Shown here one piece after another: positions 1 to 7,700 of a stretch of 64,000 bases of DNA; the stretch's first letter is position 1, and each line of letters opens with the position of its first letter. The notes under the pieces were generated by a model. That model did not search any database and had not been told where the DNA came from. It saw only the letters and a program-made list of their open reading frames with translations. The stretch covers positions 62,001 to 126,000 of the forward strand of contig NZ_QDKQ01000069.1 of the NCBI RefSeq assembly GCF_003116815.1, written 5' to 3'. The position numbers and the translations under genes are program-made. This stretch comes from Caulobacter endophyticus (GTDB lineage Bacteria > Pseudomonadota > Alphaproteobacteria > Caulobacterales > Caulobacteraceae).

Positions 1-861
1 GCCCAGGTCGGCGATCGCCTTTGCGCCGCTGGCGCGGAGGGCGTCGGCGACAGCGGCCATGCGCTCGTCGTTCAGGCGAAGCGGCGCTTCCAGCGCATCC
101 TCCGCGCCGACCTTGCGTTCGGTGGGATCAATGGCCTCGTCGCGGGTCTCGGGCGCAAGGCGCTCCAAGGCGTCACGGGCCAGGGCCTTGCGATGGATCA
201 GGTAGCGGCGGACGATCAGGTCGCGGAACGGATGGCTCTCCAGCCAGCCCTCGCCGCGGCGCATAAGCTTTTCGACCTCGTCCTCACCGACCCAGTAGTG
301 CTTGTCGTCGTCCAGCACCGGGATCAGCACGTAGAGGTGGTTCAGCAGGTCACGTAGCCGGGTGGTTCCCTGCAGGCGCAGGGTCACGTAGCGCGAGGCC
401 TCGCCATCCGCCCCGGCCACGGCTTCGATATCGACGGCCCAGCCCAGGGGCTCGAACAGCTCGCGCACCAGGGTCTCGCCGCCGCGGGCGGGCAGGGGCG
501 TGACGACGGCCTCCAGTGGAATCGCCGTCTCGGCCAGTTCGGGCCGCTCGCGCGAGGTCCCTGCCATGGCCGTGCGCAGGGCGCGAGCCAGGGCCACGGA
601 CAGGAAGGATGAGGCCGCATAGGGGCGGTCGTTGACGTACTGGTCCAGCAGGCCTTCGCCGCGACCCTTGCCGCGCACCAGGCCGACGGGATCGATATCC
701 AGCATCAGAGCCGCCTCGCAGCGGTCTTGGCCGACCTCTGGATAGAAGACGTAGGCCTTGCCGAACGGCAGTTCGGTCTCGTGCGCGCGGCCGGGGTGCT
801 TGTGCAGCAGGAATCCGAGATCGGTGGCGGGGCGATGGGTGGTGGCGATCGAGAGGAACAT
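1..861 (-). CDS. hen1: Hen1-type 3'-terminal RNA ribose 2'-O-methyltransferase, N-terminal part (truncated by window)
   Basis: Bacterial Hen1 methylates the 2'-OH of the 3'-terminal ribose at an RNA break during repair with Pnkp, protecting the resealed RNA from cutting again at the same site. The frame is open for 287 codons from ATG at 861 to the window edge. The N-terminal domain is recognisable by THRPATDLGFLLHKHP near residue 8, LPFGKAYVFYP, HLYVLIPVLDDDKHYWVGEDE and ESHPFRDLIVRRYL. The visible part stops at ADLG, just where SAM motif I should begin, so the catalytic domain lies outside. The start is 21 nt after the stop of the HTH gene, the last visible step of the rsr operon. No pnkp is visible; it may follow outside the window. 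The family call is firm. Confidence 0.9.
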   Translation of the reverse strand, partial: MFLSIATTHRPATDLGFLLHKHPGRAHETELPFGKAYVFYPEVGQDRCEAALMLDIDPVGLVRGKGRGEGLLDQYVNDRPYAASSFLSVALARALRTAMAGTSRERPELAETAIPLEAVVTPLPARGGETLVRELFEPLGWAVDIEAVAGADGEASRYVTLRLQGTTRLRDLLNHLYVLIPVLDDDKHYWVGEDEVEKLMRRGEGWLESHPFRDLIVRRYLIHRKALARDALERLAPETRDEAIDPTERKVGAEDALEAPLRLNDERMAAVADALRASGAKAIADLG

Positions 862-882
862 CGAGTGCTTTCGGAAGAGCGA

Positions 883-1128
883 TCAGTCTTCGGAGGATTG
901 ATCTTCGGCCGGGTCGAGCTGGTCGTACTCGCCCGGCCGAAGACCGGTTAGTCTGTAGAGGAGAAGCCAGGCCTCGACGGCGGCGGCGACCGGACCGGGA
1001 ACCGGCAGCCCCGCGAACCAGCGGGACACCGATGACCGATCCACCCCCAGGTGTTCGGCGAGCCGGGACATCCAGCCCCGGTCGCCGAAAAGGGTGATCG
1101 CCGCTTGCCGCAAGGCCTCCGGGGTCAT
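883..1128 (-). CDS. Small helix-turn-helix protein between rsr and hen1
   Basis: An 81-residue protein that is essentially one DNA-binding domain. The segment MSRLAEHLGVDRSSVSRWFAG (about residues 20-40) reads as a XRE/Cro-like helix-turn-helix, followed by a short hydrophobic helix and an acidic tail. Its ATG lies one base after the rsr TGA, and its stop is 21 nt before hen1, so all three are translated from one message. The sequence gives no direct function. From position I infer a local regulator, plausibly of the GTTGC-N5-GCAAC sites at the rsr and Y RNA promoters. An RNA-binding or accessory role is not excluded. Confidence 0.7.
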   Translation of the reverse strand: MTPEALRQAAITLFGDRGWMSRLAEHLGVDRSSVSRWFAGLPVPGPVAAAVEAWLLLYRLTGLRPGEYDQLDPAEDQSSED

Positions 1129-1129
1129 C

Positions 1130-2446
1130 TCAGAGCGCCTCCGCCTTCAGGCTTTCGTGCTCGCGGATAAACCCCAGGGCGGCCTCGGAGAAGCCGTCGA
1201 TGTGAACCCACCGTTCGCCGTAGCCGACGCCGTTTCGGGCGCTGGCGACATTGATCATGTAGGCCCTGGTCGCCTTCGGCGCCGGAACGCGGTCGGCCGA
1301 TTGTTCATCGGTGACCACGATCAGGCGGTCGTGGGGCAGGGTGTTGATCTTGTGGATCGCCTTGCCCAGTTCCGTGCCGCCATGGGTCTGCGAGCGGATC
1401 ACCGCATCGACCCCGGCCATGCCGCGGCGGGGCGGAACCTCCACCACTCCGTTGGAGAAGGTGAAGACCCGCACCTCGCCCGGCACGATCGAGGCCAGGG
1501 TGGCCGCCGCGTCCATCCGGGTCAGGTCCGACTTGGCCGACAGACGGGCGTCCATCGAACCGGAGACGTCGACCAGGATCAGCGTGCGCCCGGTGAACAC
1601 CGCGCCTTCCAGCACGGTCTCGGCCAGCGCCTGGTCGAGCCAGGGCTCGAACCGCGGCGCGGCCCGGGCGGCCGCCACGTAGCGGAAGGGCAGGACCCGT
1701 TCCGCGCCGCGACGCGCCAGGATCGCCTCCTTGACCAGGGCCTCGTCGACGCCGGCCTGGTCCATGTTCCGGAGGTTCCGGAGCAGGGCCAGGTAACCCA
1801 GCTTCTTGCCGGCCAGCAGGCGCTGGAAGGTCTCACGCTTGTCGGCGCCGCCCGAAAGGGCGACCTCCCAGGTGTCCGGCGCGGCCAGCGAACGCCCGGC
1901 GACCTGCTTCCACAAGGCCGCCTGTTCCTCGTCCCTCGGCTTGGCGTGGACCAGAAACAGCACGTCGCGCAGCTTCACCGGGCCATCGCGGTCGTACTTG
2001 GCCAGCTGGTAGGCGTCGAACTTGCCGAAGGCGGCTGCGAGGCCCTTCTTCATCTGCTTGCTCAGCGGCCTGCGGCCATGACGCCAGTAGAGCGCGAGAA
2101 ACTCGGTGAGTTCGTCGGCCCTCTGGATCACGCGCTCGATGGTCTGGGCGACCAGCGACGTGCCCGAACCCGTGCGGGTGAGAGCGACGAGCAGCATCAG
2201 CGGCGCGTGGCGCAGCTTGAAGGTCTCGCGCGCCTCGACGGCGAGAGCCGCCAGGGTCTCCGGCGCGACGGCGCCCGCCAGGGCGTCGATGCGGTCGGCG
2301 ATGGCCTGGCCGTCCTCGTAGAACTCGTCCTCCCAAAGGAGGCACGAGAGCACCGACCGGCGCAGTTGTTGTTCAGCCGTGAGGATCACGGCGGGAGCGC
2401 CCTCGAAGGTGACGTCGAGGCGCTTGGCGAAGATGTTGAAGCGCAT
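1130..2446 (-). CDS. rsr: Rsr / Ro60 homologue (TROVE and vWA domains)
   Basis: A 438-residue bacterial Ro60. Ro proteins are rings that bind Y RNAs and the ends of misfolded or damaged RNAs, and in bacteria assist rRNA maturation or decay, often with PNPase. The TROVE part covers roughly residues 1-275, with LTAEQQLRRSVLSCLLWEDEF near the start and a HEAT-like helical series after it. A C-terminal vWA domain follows, with the MIDAS motif DVSGS near residue 292 and THGGTEL and VVTDEQSADR later. The ATG at 2446 has AGGAG about 9 nt upstream. It is the first gene of an operon with the HTH gene and hen1 and lies just downstream of two Y-RNA-like genes on the same strand, which strongly supports the call. 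Confidence 0.95.
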   Translation of the reverse strand: MRFNIFAKRLDVTFEGAPAVILTAEQQLRRSVLSCLLWEDEFYEDGQAIADRIDALAGAVAPETLAALAVEARETFKLRHAPLMLLVALTRTGSGTSLVAQTIERVIQRADELTEFLALYWRHGRRPLSKQMKKGLAAAFGKFDAYQLAKYDRDGPVKLRDVLFLVHAKPRDEEQAALWKQVAGRSLAAPDTWEVALSGGADKRETFQRLLAGKKLGYLALLRNLRNMDQAGVDEALVKEAILARRGAERVLPFRYVAAARAAPRFEPWLDQALAETVLEGAVFTGRTLILVDVSGSMDARLSAKSDLTRMDAAATLASIVPGEVRVFTFSNGVVEVPPRRGMAGVDAVIRSQTHGGTELGKAIHKINTLPHDRLIVVTDEQSADRVPAPKATRAYMINVASARNGVGYGERWVHIDGFSEAALGFIREHESLKAEAL

Positions 2447-2656
2447 GGCGCTCTTCTCCTGACGTCGCTTGGGGTTTCCAGGCCGGTCGGGAGACGGACG
2501 AGACGTCCAGGCCCCGACGGCCGAAACCGGCGTCGGGGAGGTCTAGGGCGGGCAGCCCTGCGGACGTTCAAACTTCAGATTGCTCGAAGTCATGGTCTCG
2601 TTCGTCGCCTAATCGGGTCTTCGCGACGCCGGCGGCGTCTCTTCGAAGATCGGGGT

Positions 2657-2691
2657 TCTCTAGCTTGGCTTGTTGCGCAATGCAACAAGCC
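2657..2691 (-). promoter_or_regulatory. rsr promoter with overlapping palindromic operator
   Basis: On the minus strand TTGCAT (2685-2680) is followed after 17 bases by TAGAGA (2662-2657), a plausible sigma70-type pair. The -35 box lies inside a perfect inverted repeat GGCTTGTTGC-N5-GCAACAAGCC (2667-2691). The core GTTGC-N5-GCAAC recurs at the two Y RNA promoters with the same geometry. Transcription would start near 2650, giving rsr a leader of about 200 nt. Confidence 0.6.
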
Positions 2692-2699
2692 GAATGAAT

Positions 2700-2890
2700 A
2701 AAAATGTCAACGGGGAACACGTGGCTCGGGAGGGCGCTTCCGCCAGATGTTCGCGCATCCGGACAGGGACTTGCGTCCCGGCCGCCCTTTCGGTTGGAGC
2801 GAGGAACCCGGTAGCCTTCGCCGCCGTCGACGATCCTTCCGGGGAACGCTTGCGCTGCGGGGTTTCACCCGAAGAAACCGCAGCTATCAC
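2700..2890 (-). ncRNA. Possible third structured RNA or diverged Y-like RNA
   Basis: No protein gene lies here. Read on the minus strand, the stretch is rich in hairpins. GCTGCGG pairs with CCGCAGC (2855-2885). GGGAC-GCAA-GTCCC repeats the GCAA-capped stem seen in the first Y RNA. GGCG-GAAG-CGCC follows near 2740. The start GCGGTTTCTTCGG matches the corresponding segment of the first Y RNA. No canonical T loop or D arm is visible. It could be a decayed third copy, an extended 3' part of the first Y RNA transcript, or unrelated. Confidence is low. Confidence 0.3.
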
Positions 2891-2914
2891 CACCGGAATG
2901 GACTTGAATTCCCG

Positions 2915-3068
2915 AGGGGGAATGTTCGGAAGCGGAATGGTGCTCTACCAGGCTGAGCTACGTCCGACTTGCGTCGTACGGAGGGATTTGAACCCTCGAC
3001 CTCCCGCGTTACAGACGAAGAAACCGCTTCCTGCGCCGCCCTCGGTTCCCGTCGCCGAAGCAACGGGA
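2915..3068 (-). ncRNA. Y RNA 1, YrlA-like with permuted tRNA module
   Basis: The parts occur in circularly permuted tRNA order: T arm GAGGG-TTCAAAT-CCCTC (2997-2981), acceptor-like stem CGTACGAC/GTCGGACG (2980-2973 and 2968-2961, 7 of 8 pairs) closed by a GCAA tetraloop, TA, then D arm GCTC-AGCCTGGTA-GAGC (2958-2942). A stem of GGAAGCGG (3031-3024) with CCGCTTCC (2935-2928) encloses the module. A 5' hairpin CCCGTTGC-TTCG-GCGACGGG (3067-3048) begins where the promoter predicts the transcript start. YrlA-type Y RNAs are known to combine a Ro-binding stem with a tRNA-like module, and rsr is adjacent. The exact 3' end is uncertain; both copies share GAAYATTCCCC after the stem. Confidence 0.8.
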
Positions 3069-3074
3069 GGCGTT

Positions 3075-3104
3075 CGTATAGTGGAGCATGTTGCGCCACG
3101 CAAC
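3075..3104 (-). promoter_or_regulatory. Promoter of Y RNA 1 with palindromic operator
   Basis: Minus-strand TTGCGT (3103-3098), a 17-base spacer and TATACG (3080-3075) form a good sigma70-type promoter. The palindrome GTTGC-GCCAC-GCAAC (3090-3104, as read on plus) covers the -35 box exactly as at the other two promoters of this locus. The predicted start, near 3068, coincides with the base of the 5' hairpin of the RNA. Confidence 0.65.
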
Positions 3105-3117
3105 GAATAATTGTGAC

Positions 3118-3248
3118 GGTGGGGAATATTCGGAAGCGGCGTTCCTGATGCTCTATCCAACTGAGCTACGGCGAGGGACCCGCCGGCGGGATTCGAACCC
3201 GCGACCGTCAGATTATCGATGAAACCGCTTCCTGCGCCGCCATCGTCG
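3118..3248 (-). ncRNA. Y RNA 2, YrlA-like with permuted tRNA module
   Basis: Same architecture as Y RNA 1 with different sequence. The T arm is GCGGG-TTCGAAT-CCCGC (3202-3186). The acceptor-like stem CGGCGGG/CTCGCCG (3185-3179 and 3175-3169) is closed by a 3-base TCC loop. TA and the D arm GCTC-AGTTGGATA-GAGC (3166-3150) follow. TCTGA (3212-3208) and TCAGG (3148-3144) can form a five-pair anticodon-stem remnant, and CGGTC takes the place of a variable loop. The enclosing stem is again GGAAGCGG (3232-3225) with CCGCTTCC (3139-3132). Swapped order of the halves rules out an ordinary tRNA gene. The 3' end is not determined. Confidence 0.8.
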
Positions 3249-3254
3249 AGCGGC

Positions 3255-3284
3255 TGGATAAATCATATTGTTGCATTGCGCAAC
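3255..3284 (-). promoter_or_regulatory. Promoter of Y RNA 2 with palindromic operator
   Basis: Minus-strand TTGCGC (3283-3278), 17 bases, then TATCCA (3260-3255). The -35 box sits in GTTGC-ATTGC-GCAAC (3270-3284, plus reading), the third copy of the palindrome. Start predicted near 3248. The -10 match is weaker than for Y RNA 1. Confidence 0.55.
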
Positions 3285-3336
3285 TTTTGCCTCTGTCTCT
3301 TCGGTTGAGACGCGCATGAGCAGGGACGTGCAGACA

Positions 3337-3367
3337 TCCCGACGGCCTTGGAAGTCGACCGTCGGGA
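3337..3367 (-). terminator. Hairpin after the phosphatase gene
   Basis: TCCCGACGG (3337-3345) pairs perfectly with CCGTCGGGA (3359-3367). It lies about 20 bases past the phosphatase stop on the minus strand. There is no strong T-run, so termination strength is uncertain. Confidence 0.45.
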
Positions 3368-3384
3368 CGAGAGGCTAGGCCAGG

Positions 3385-4752
3385 TCAGCGACCTTGGTCG
3401 GCGGCTTTCAGCGTCACCACGCGCGTGACGCCCTTGGCGTTCTTGGTCAGCCGGAAGGCGTCCAGCTCACGGCCGGTCGCGGTGAAGGCGCGGTAGGTCA
3501 CGGCTTCGGGCGACACGTCCAGCGTCTGGAAGGTCTGGGTGCGGGACGCCGTGCGCGTGGCCCAGCTGAGCGGCGCCACGGGGTACATCTTCGGTCCGGC
3601 GACCGAGACGACATAGGTCGAACCTGTCTCGGACGTATGGCCCGGCCCCGCGTTGGTCATCGCCCCGGCCCCGATGGCGCCCCGCGCATAGCCGTGGTCA
3701 TGGGCCTGCAGCACCAGGTCGACACCGTACTTGTCGATCAGGGGTTTCAGCGCCTTGCGAACCCGGTCGTTGTCGCGATCAGGATCGACCGAGAACAGCG
3801 GGAAGTGGAGGAACAGCACCGTCCAGCGGTTGGGGTTGTTGGCCAGGAGACCGTCCAGCCACCGCACCATCTCCGCCCGCATGGCCTCGTCGCCATGGAA
3901 TAGCGGCGCATCGACCGAGATCAATCTCAGCCCCTGGTAGTCGACGGTCCAGGCCGTCTCCTTCAGCTTCTCGACGCCGGCCGGTCCGGTCTCCGGCAGG
4001 GTGAACTGCCGCCGCCACTGCGGGTTTAGAACCGGGCCCCGGCCGTACTCGTGGTTCCCTGGCGTCGGCATCTGCGGCGTCTGGGCGTAGAGGAAGCCTC
4101 CGGCCGCGAACCATTCGCCCCACTCGTTGTCGCTGTCATGGCGATTGATCAGGTCGCCGGCGTGGATCACGAAAGCGGCGTCGCCGGCCTTGCGGAACGC
4201 CATCCGCATGGTGCGGGAGGCCTCGCTGAGGATGTTGTTCTGCATGTCCCCCATGTAGAGGAACGTGAACGGCTTGGCGGTCGTCGCGGCGGTGCGGAAC
4301 TGCAGCCACTCGGACCACCGCTGGCCATCGCCGACGCGGTAGGCATAGACCGTCTCCGGCTTCAGGCCCTTCAGCACCGTCGAATGATAGGCCGCCTTGA
4401 ACGCCGCCTCCTCGCGCACGGCGATGGTCGCATCGTCGGTGAGCGCCGTGACGCGCACGGCCTTCTGCACGAAGTCGGGACCGTCCTCGGCCTCGGCGTA
4501 CTCGACGAGACCCGCTGCGCCCGACGCGGTGCGCCAGGTCACGGCCATCTCGTGCGCCGGGTCGGCGGTGAGATTGAGGATGATCCGCTCGGGCTGGGCG
4601 CTCGCCGCAACCACCGGCAGGTCGGAGGCCTGGGCCGGCGCGGGCTCCGGACGAAGGGGACGTTCAGCCGCCTGGACGACTGCCGAGCCGCCCAGGGCCG
4701 CGAGCGCGGCCCCGAGCATCAGGGTCTGGATGGGTTTCATGCTCGTGCTCAT
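3385..4752 (-). CDS. Secreted purple-acid-phosphatase-like metallophosphoesterase
   Basis: A 455-residue exported enzyme expected to hydrolyse phosphomonoesters in the periplasm with a two-metal centre. After a signal peptide, a fibronectin-like N-terminal domain of the purple acid phosphatase type precedes the catalytic core. The metal-ligand motifs are in order: YMGDMQ, HAGDL, PGNHEYG, LHFPLF and QAHDHGYA. The chosen start is the ATG at 4752, which overlaps the receptor stop as TGATG and so indicates translational coupling; a second ATG lies at 4740. A longer open frame to 4899 only shadows the receptor. As last gene of a FecI-FecR-TBDR unit, it probably releases phosphate from the ligand the receptor imports, or from a related one. 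Confidence 0.85.
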   Translation of the reverse strand: MSTSMKPIQTLMLGAALAALGGSAVVQAAERPLRPEPAPAQASDLPVVAASAQPERIILNLTADPAHEMAVTWRTASGAAGLVEYAEAEDGPDFVQKAVRVTALTDDATIAVREEAAFKAAYHSTVLKGLKPETVYAYRVGDGQRWSEWLQFRTAATTAKPFTFLYMGDMQNNILSEASRTMRMAFRKAGDAAFVIHAGDLINRHDSDNEWGEWFAAGGFLYAQTPQMPTPGNHEYGRGPVLNPQWRRQFTLPETGPAGVEKLKETAWTVDYQGLRLISVDAPLFHGDEAMRAEMVRWLDGLLANNPNRWTVLFLHFPLFSVDPDRDNDRVRKALKPLIDKYGVDLVLQAHDHGYARGAIGAGAMTNAGPGHTSETGSTYVVSVAGPKMYPVAPLSWATRTASRTQTFQTLDVSPEAVTYRAFTATGRELDAFRLTKNAKGVTRVVTLKAADQGR

Positions 4753-7700
4753 CAGAAGACGTAGTTCAGGCCGAGCGAGATCGAGCGCCCGTTCTTGATG
4801 TAGGCGCGGCTGGAGCTGGTGCTGTCGCTGGCCGTGTACCAGTAGGTGTGGTTGTCGAAGAGGTTCTGGACCTGCACCGACGCGGTCGCGCCTTTCCACA
4901 GCTTACGCCGCACGTTCAGGTCCACGAACTCGTAGTCCTGTTCATACGGGTTGTTGCCGAAGTCCTGGATGCCTTCGAGGAACTCCGACTGGTAGCTGTA
5001 GGCGGCGTAGGCTTCCCAGCCCTTGTATTCCCAGAACAGCTGGATGTTGGCCACGCGCTCGGGCGTCTCCATCAGCGGCAGGGTGTAGCCCGCCGGATGC
5101 CAGGAGATGCCGGTCTCGGCCTCCGACTTCTGAAGGGTCAGGTTGACGCTGGCGCCGAGCTTGGACAGCGGGCCCGGCAGCCAGTGGAACACCTGCTGGG
5201 CGCTCATCTCGACGCCATAGACCCGCGCCCACTTGCCGTTGTTGGGCTTGGAGATGGTCACGCCGTCGGGGCCGATGTTGGCGCCGGCCGTCCCGTCGCG
5301 GATGTTCGACGACGAGGAGCGGTACAGGAAGTTCTTGATGTCCTTGTAGAACAGACCCAGCGAATAGGCTCCGGTGTCGCCGTTGTAGCGCTCGATAGAC
5401 AGGTCGTAGTTGACCGCCTTCATCGGCTTAAGGTCGGGATTGCCCTGTTCGATCGAGACCAGGACCCAGTCGCTGGTCGGGTTCTCGTCGCCGTCGCCGT
5501 CCGGATCGGTGTCGTAGCCGTACTCGCGGGCCGACGACATGCGAGCGATGTCGGGACGGGCGAAGCTGGTCCAGATCGCCGCGCGCACCTTGGTGCGGTC
5601 GTCCAGGCTGTAGTTCAGGTGGATCGACGGCAGGATATTGGTGAAGTCGCTCTTGTCGGTCGAGTAGTGACCGCCCTGGACCTCGTCGAGGATGTAGGCG
5701 TCGATGGTGTTGTTGGTGCTCTCGACGCGTACGCCGCCGATGACCTGGGCGTCGCCCAACCGGGCCGTCGCCATCAGGTAGCCGGCGAAGATGTCCTCCT
5801 TGAAGGTGAAGCTGTCCTCGCCGCTCAGCTCGGCGTTGGCGGGATCGGTGGCGAAGCCTTCGAAGAAGGTGCTCTTGCCCGCCATGGCGCGCTGCAGTTC
5901 GGCCAGCATGGCCTTGTTGTCGATGACCGTGCCGAGGCGATAAAGGCCCGAATACTCGCCATCGAACAGGTTGGTGACCTCCTTGCCGTAGAATTGCGAG
6001 AAGTCAGCCAGCGTGCCGTCGGCGTCCAGGTCCATGAACTCGCCGCTATAGGTCGAGCGCTTGGAGCTGTAGACCTTGCCGCCGGTCTTGACTGACTCCA
6101 GCCAGGTCGCCGTGGGACGCCATTCGACATTGAACTGGCCTTGCCACAGACGCTCCTGCGCGCCGCCGATCTCGCCCGACAGGCCCGCGAAGGCGTACTG
6201 GCTGTTGTCGTGGATCGCCGCCATGCCGGCGTCGTTCAGCACCCACTTCGGAAAGCGGCTGTCGCCGAAGTTGGTGACCTTGACGCCCTTGTTGCCCAGC
6301 CAGCCGTACTTGTCGCTGCGGAACTCCATCTCGTAGCTGTCGTCGATGTTGTCTTCCGACTTGGCGTAGGACAGGTCGTAGTCGACCTTGAAGTCACCCC
6401 AGCGGCTGACCCCGCCGAAGTTCAGCGACGCAAGCGAGCCGGTCTCGCGCGAGCCTTCCCAGAAGCGGCGCAGGCGGAAGCCCTGCGGGTCCCAGGTCCC
6501 CGACGCGCCGTCCAGCGTGTAGTACGATTTGGTCGAGCGGTCGGCGTCGGTGATCCGGCCGTCTCCGTCGCGGTCGACGATCTGTGCGGTCGTGTAGCTG
6601 TAGATCCGGCCGAGCTTGGAGTCCGAGCCGATGATCGAGGCCTCGGGCGAGGCCAGGCCCGTCATGGTCTTGTCGACCTGGGTCAGGCGGGTCGAGTTCT
6701 TGCCGGTGTCGTTGCGGAAGTTCAGGCGGTTGCTGAACTCGTCCTTTGTGTATTCGTTGAACTGGCCGCGCAGGTGAAAGTCGTGGTGGTCGCCGCGATA
6801 GTCGAGGCTGGTGTTGACGCCCCGTCGCTCGACCTCGGTCTCGCCGACGGCCAGGTCCATGCCGCGCATGACAAAGGTTTCGGGATCCCAGCCCAGCGTC
6901 TCGCTGTTGGCGTACCAGACCGAAGGCTGGTTATCGCCGTCGGCGCCGTTCTGCTCGAACTGCGACTTGCGACGCGACCAGCTGCCGGTGACGAAGACGC
7001 CCCAACGATCGTTCAGCTGACGGCCGAAGGAGCCCGCGACCTCGCCCGAGGTCTTGTTATCGAACTTGTCGAGCATGCCCGCCGACATCGACAGCACGGC
7101 GTAGGTCGGGGTGTGGTCGAAGGCCGTCGGGGTGCGAATGTCGATGGTGCCGCCAAGGGCGTCGCCGTCGCGGTCGGGTGTCAGGCTCTTGATGACGGTG
7201 ATCGAGTCGATGCCTTCCGGCGGCAGGAAGCTGAGGCGGACGCCGCGATAGAAATTGTCGTCGCGCGAGCCGGCGCCGCCCATGCGCACGCCGTTCATGG
7301 TGTAGTTGTTCAGTTCGGTCGACAGGCCCCGGATGGTGATCCGGTCGCCTTCGCCCGTGGTGTGATTGCGCACGGCGTTGACGCCGGGCAGGCGCGACAG
7401 GGACTCGGCTACGTTGTTGGCCGGCAGGTCGCCCATGTCGTCGGCGCTGATGACGTCCGAGATGAAGTCGGCCTTGCGCTTGGCGTCCAGCGACCGGCGC
7501 AGGCCGGCCGCATAGCCGACGACGACGCCGTCGACCTCAACCGTTTCCGAAGCTGCGGCCTCGGCCCTGGCCGACTGGCGTTCCAGGGTCAGCACGCCGC
7601 GCACCTCGCGGACTTCGATGCCCGAGCCGGCGATCAACCTGTTCAGCGCCTCGCGAGGCGTCATCGCGCCGGAGACGGCGTTGGAGGTCCGCCCGCGGGT

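Noticed and set aside
1094..2701. 535-residue open frame on the plus strand
   Set aside because: It lies antisense to rsr, has no family features, and reflects high G+C content.
3070..3104. Sigma54 promoter upstream of Y RNA 1 (TGGCGC...TGCT)
   Set aside because: The GG and GC elements are two bases too close for sigma54, whereas a sigma70-type pair fits all three promoters with 17-base spacing.
2942..3202. Two ordinary tRNA genes or tRNA pseudogenes
   Set aside because: T arm precedes D arm on the same strand and the acceptor halves are joined by a short loop, so no linear tRNA can be folded. Conserved pairing in both copies argues against decay.
4753..4899. Longer N-terminus for the phosphatase
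   Set aside because: The extra 49 residues overlap the receptor coding sequence and precede a normal signal peptide that starts at 4752.
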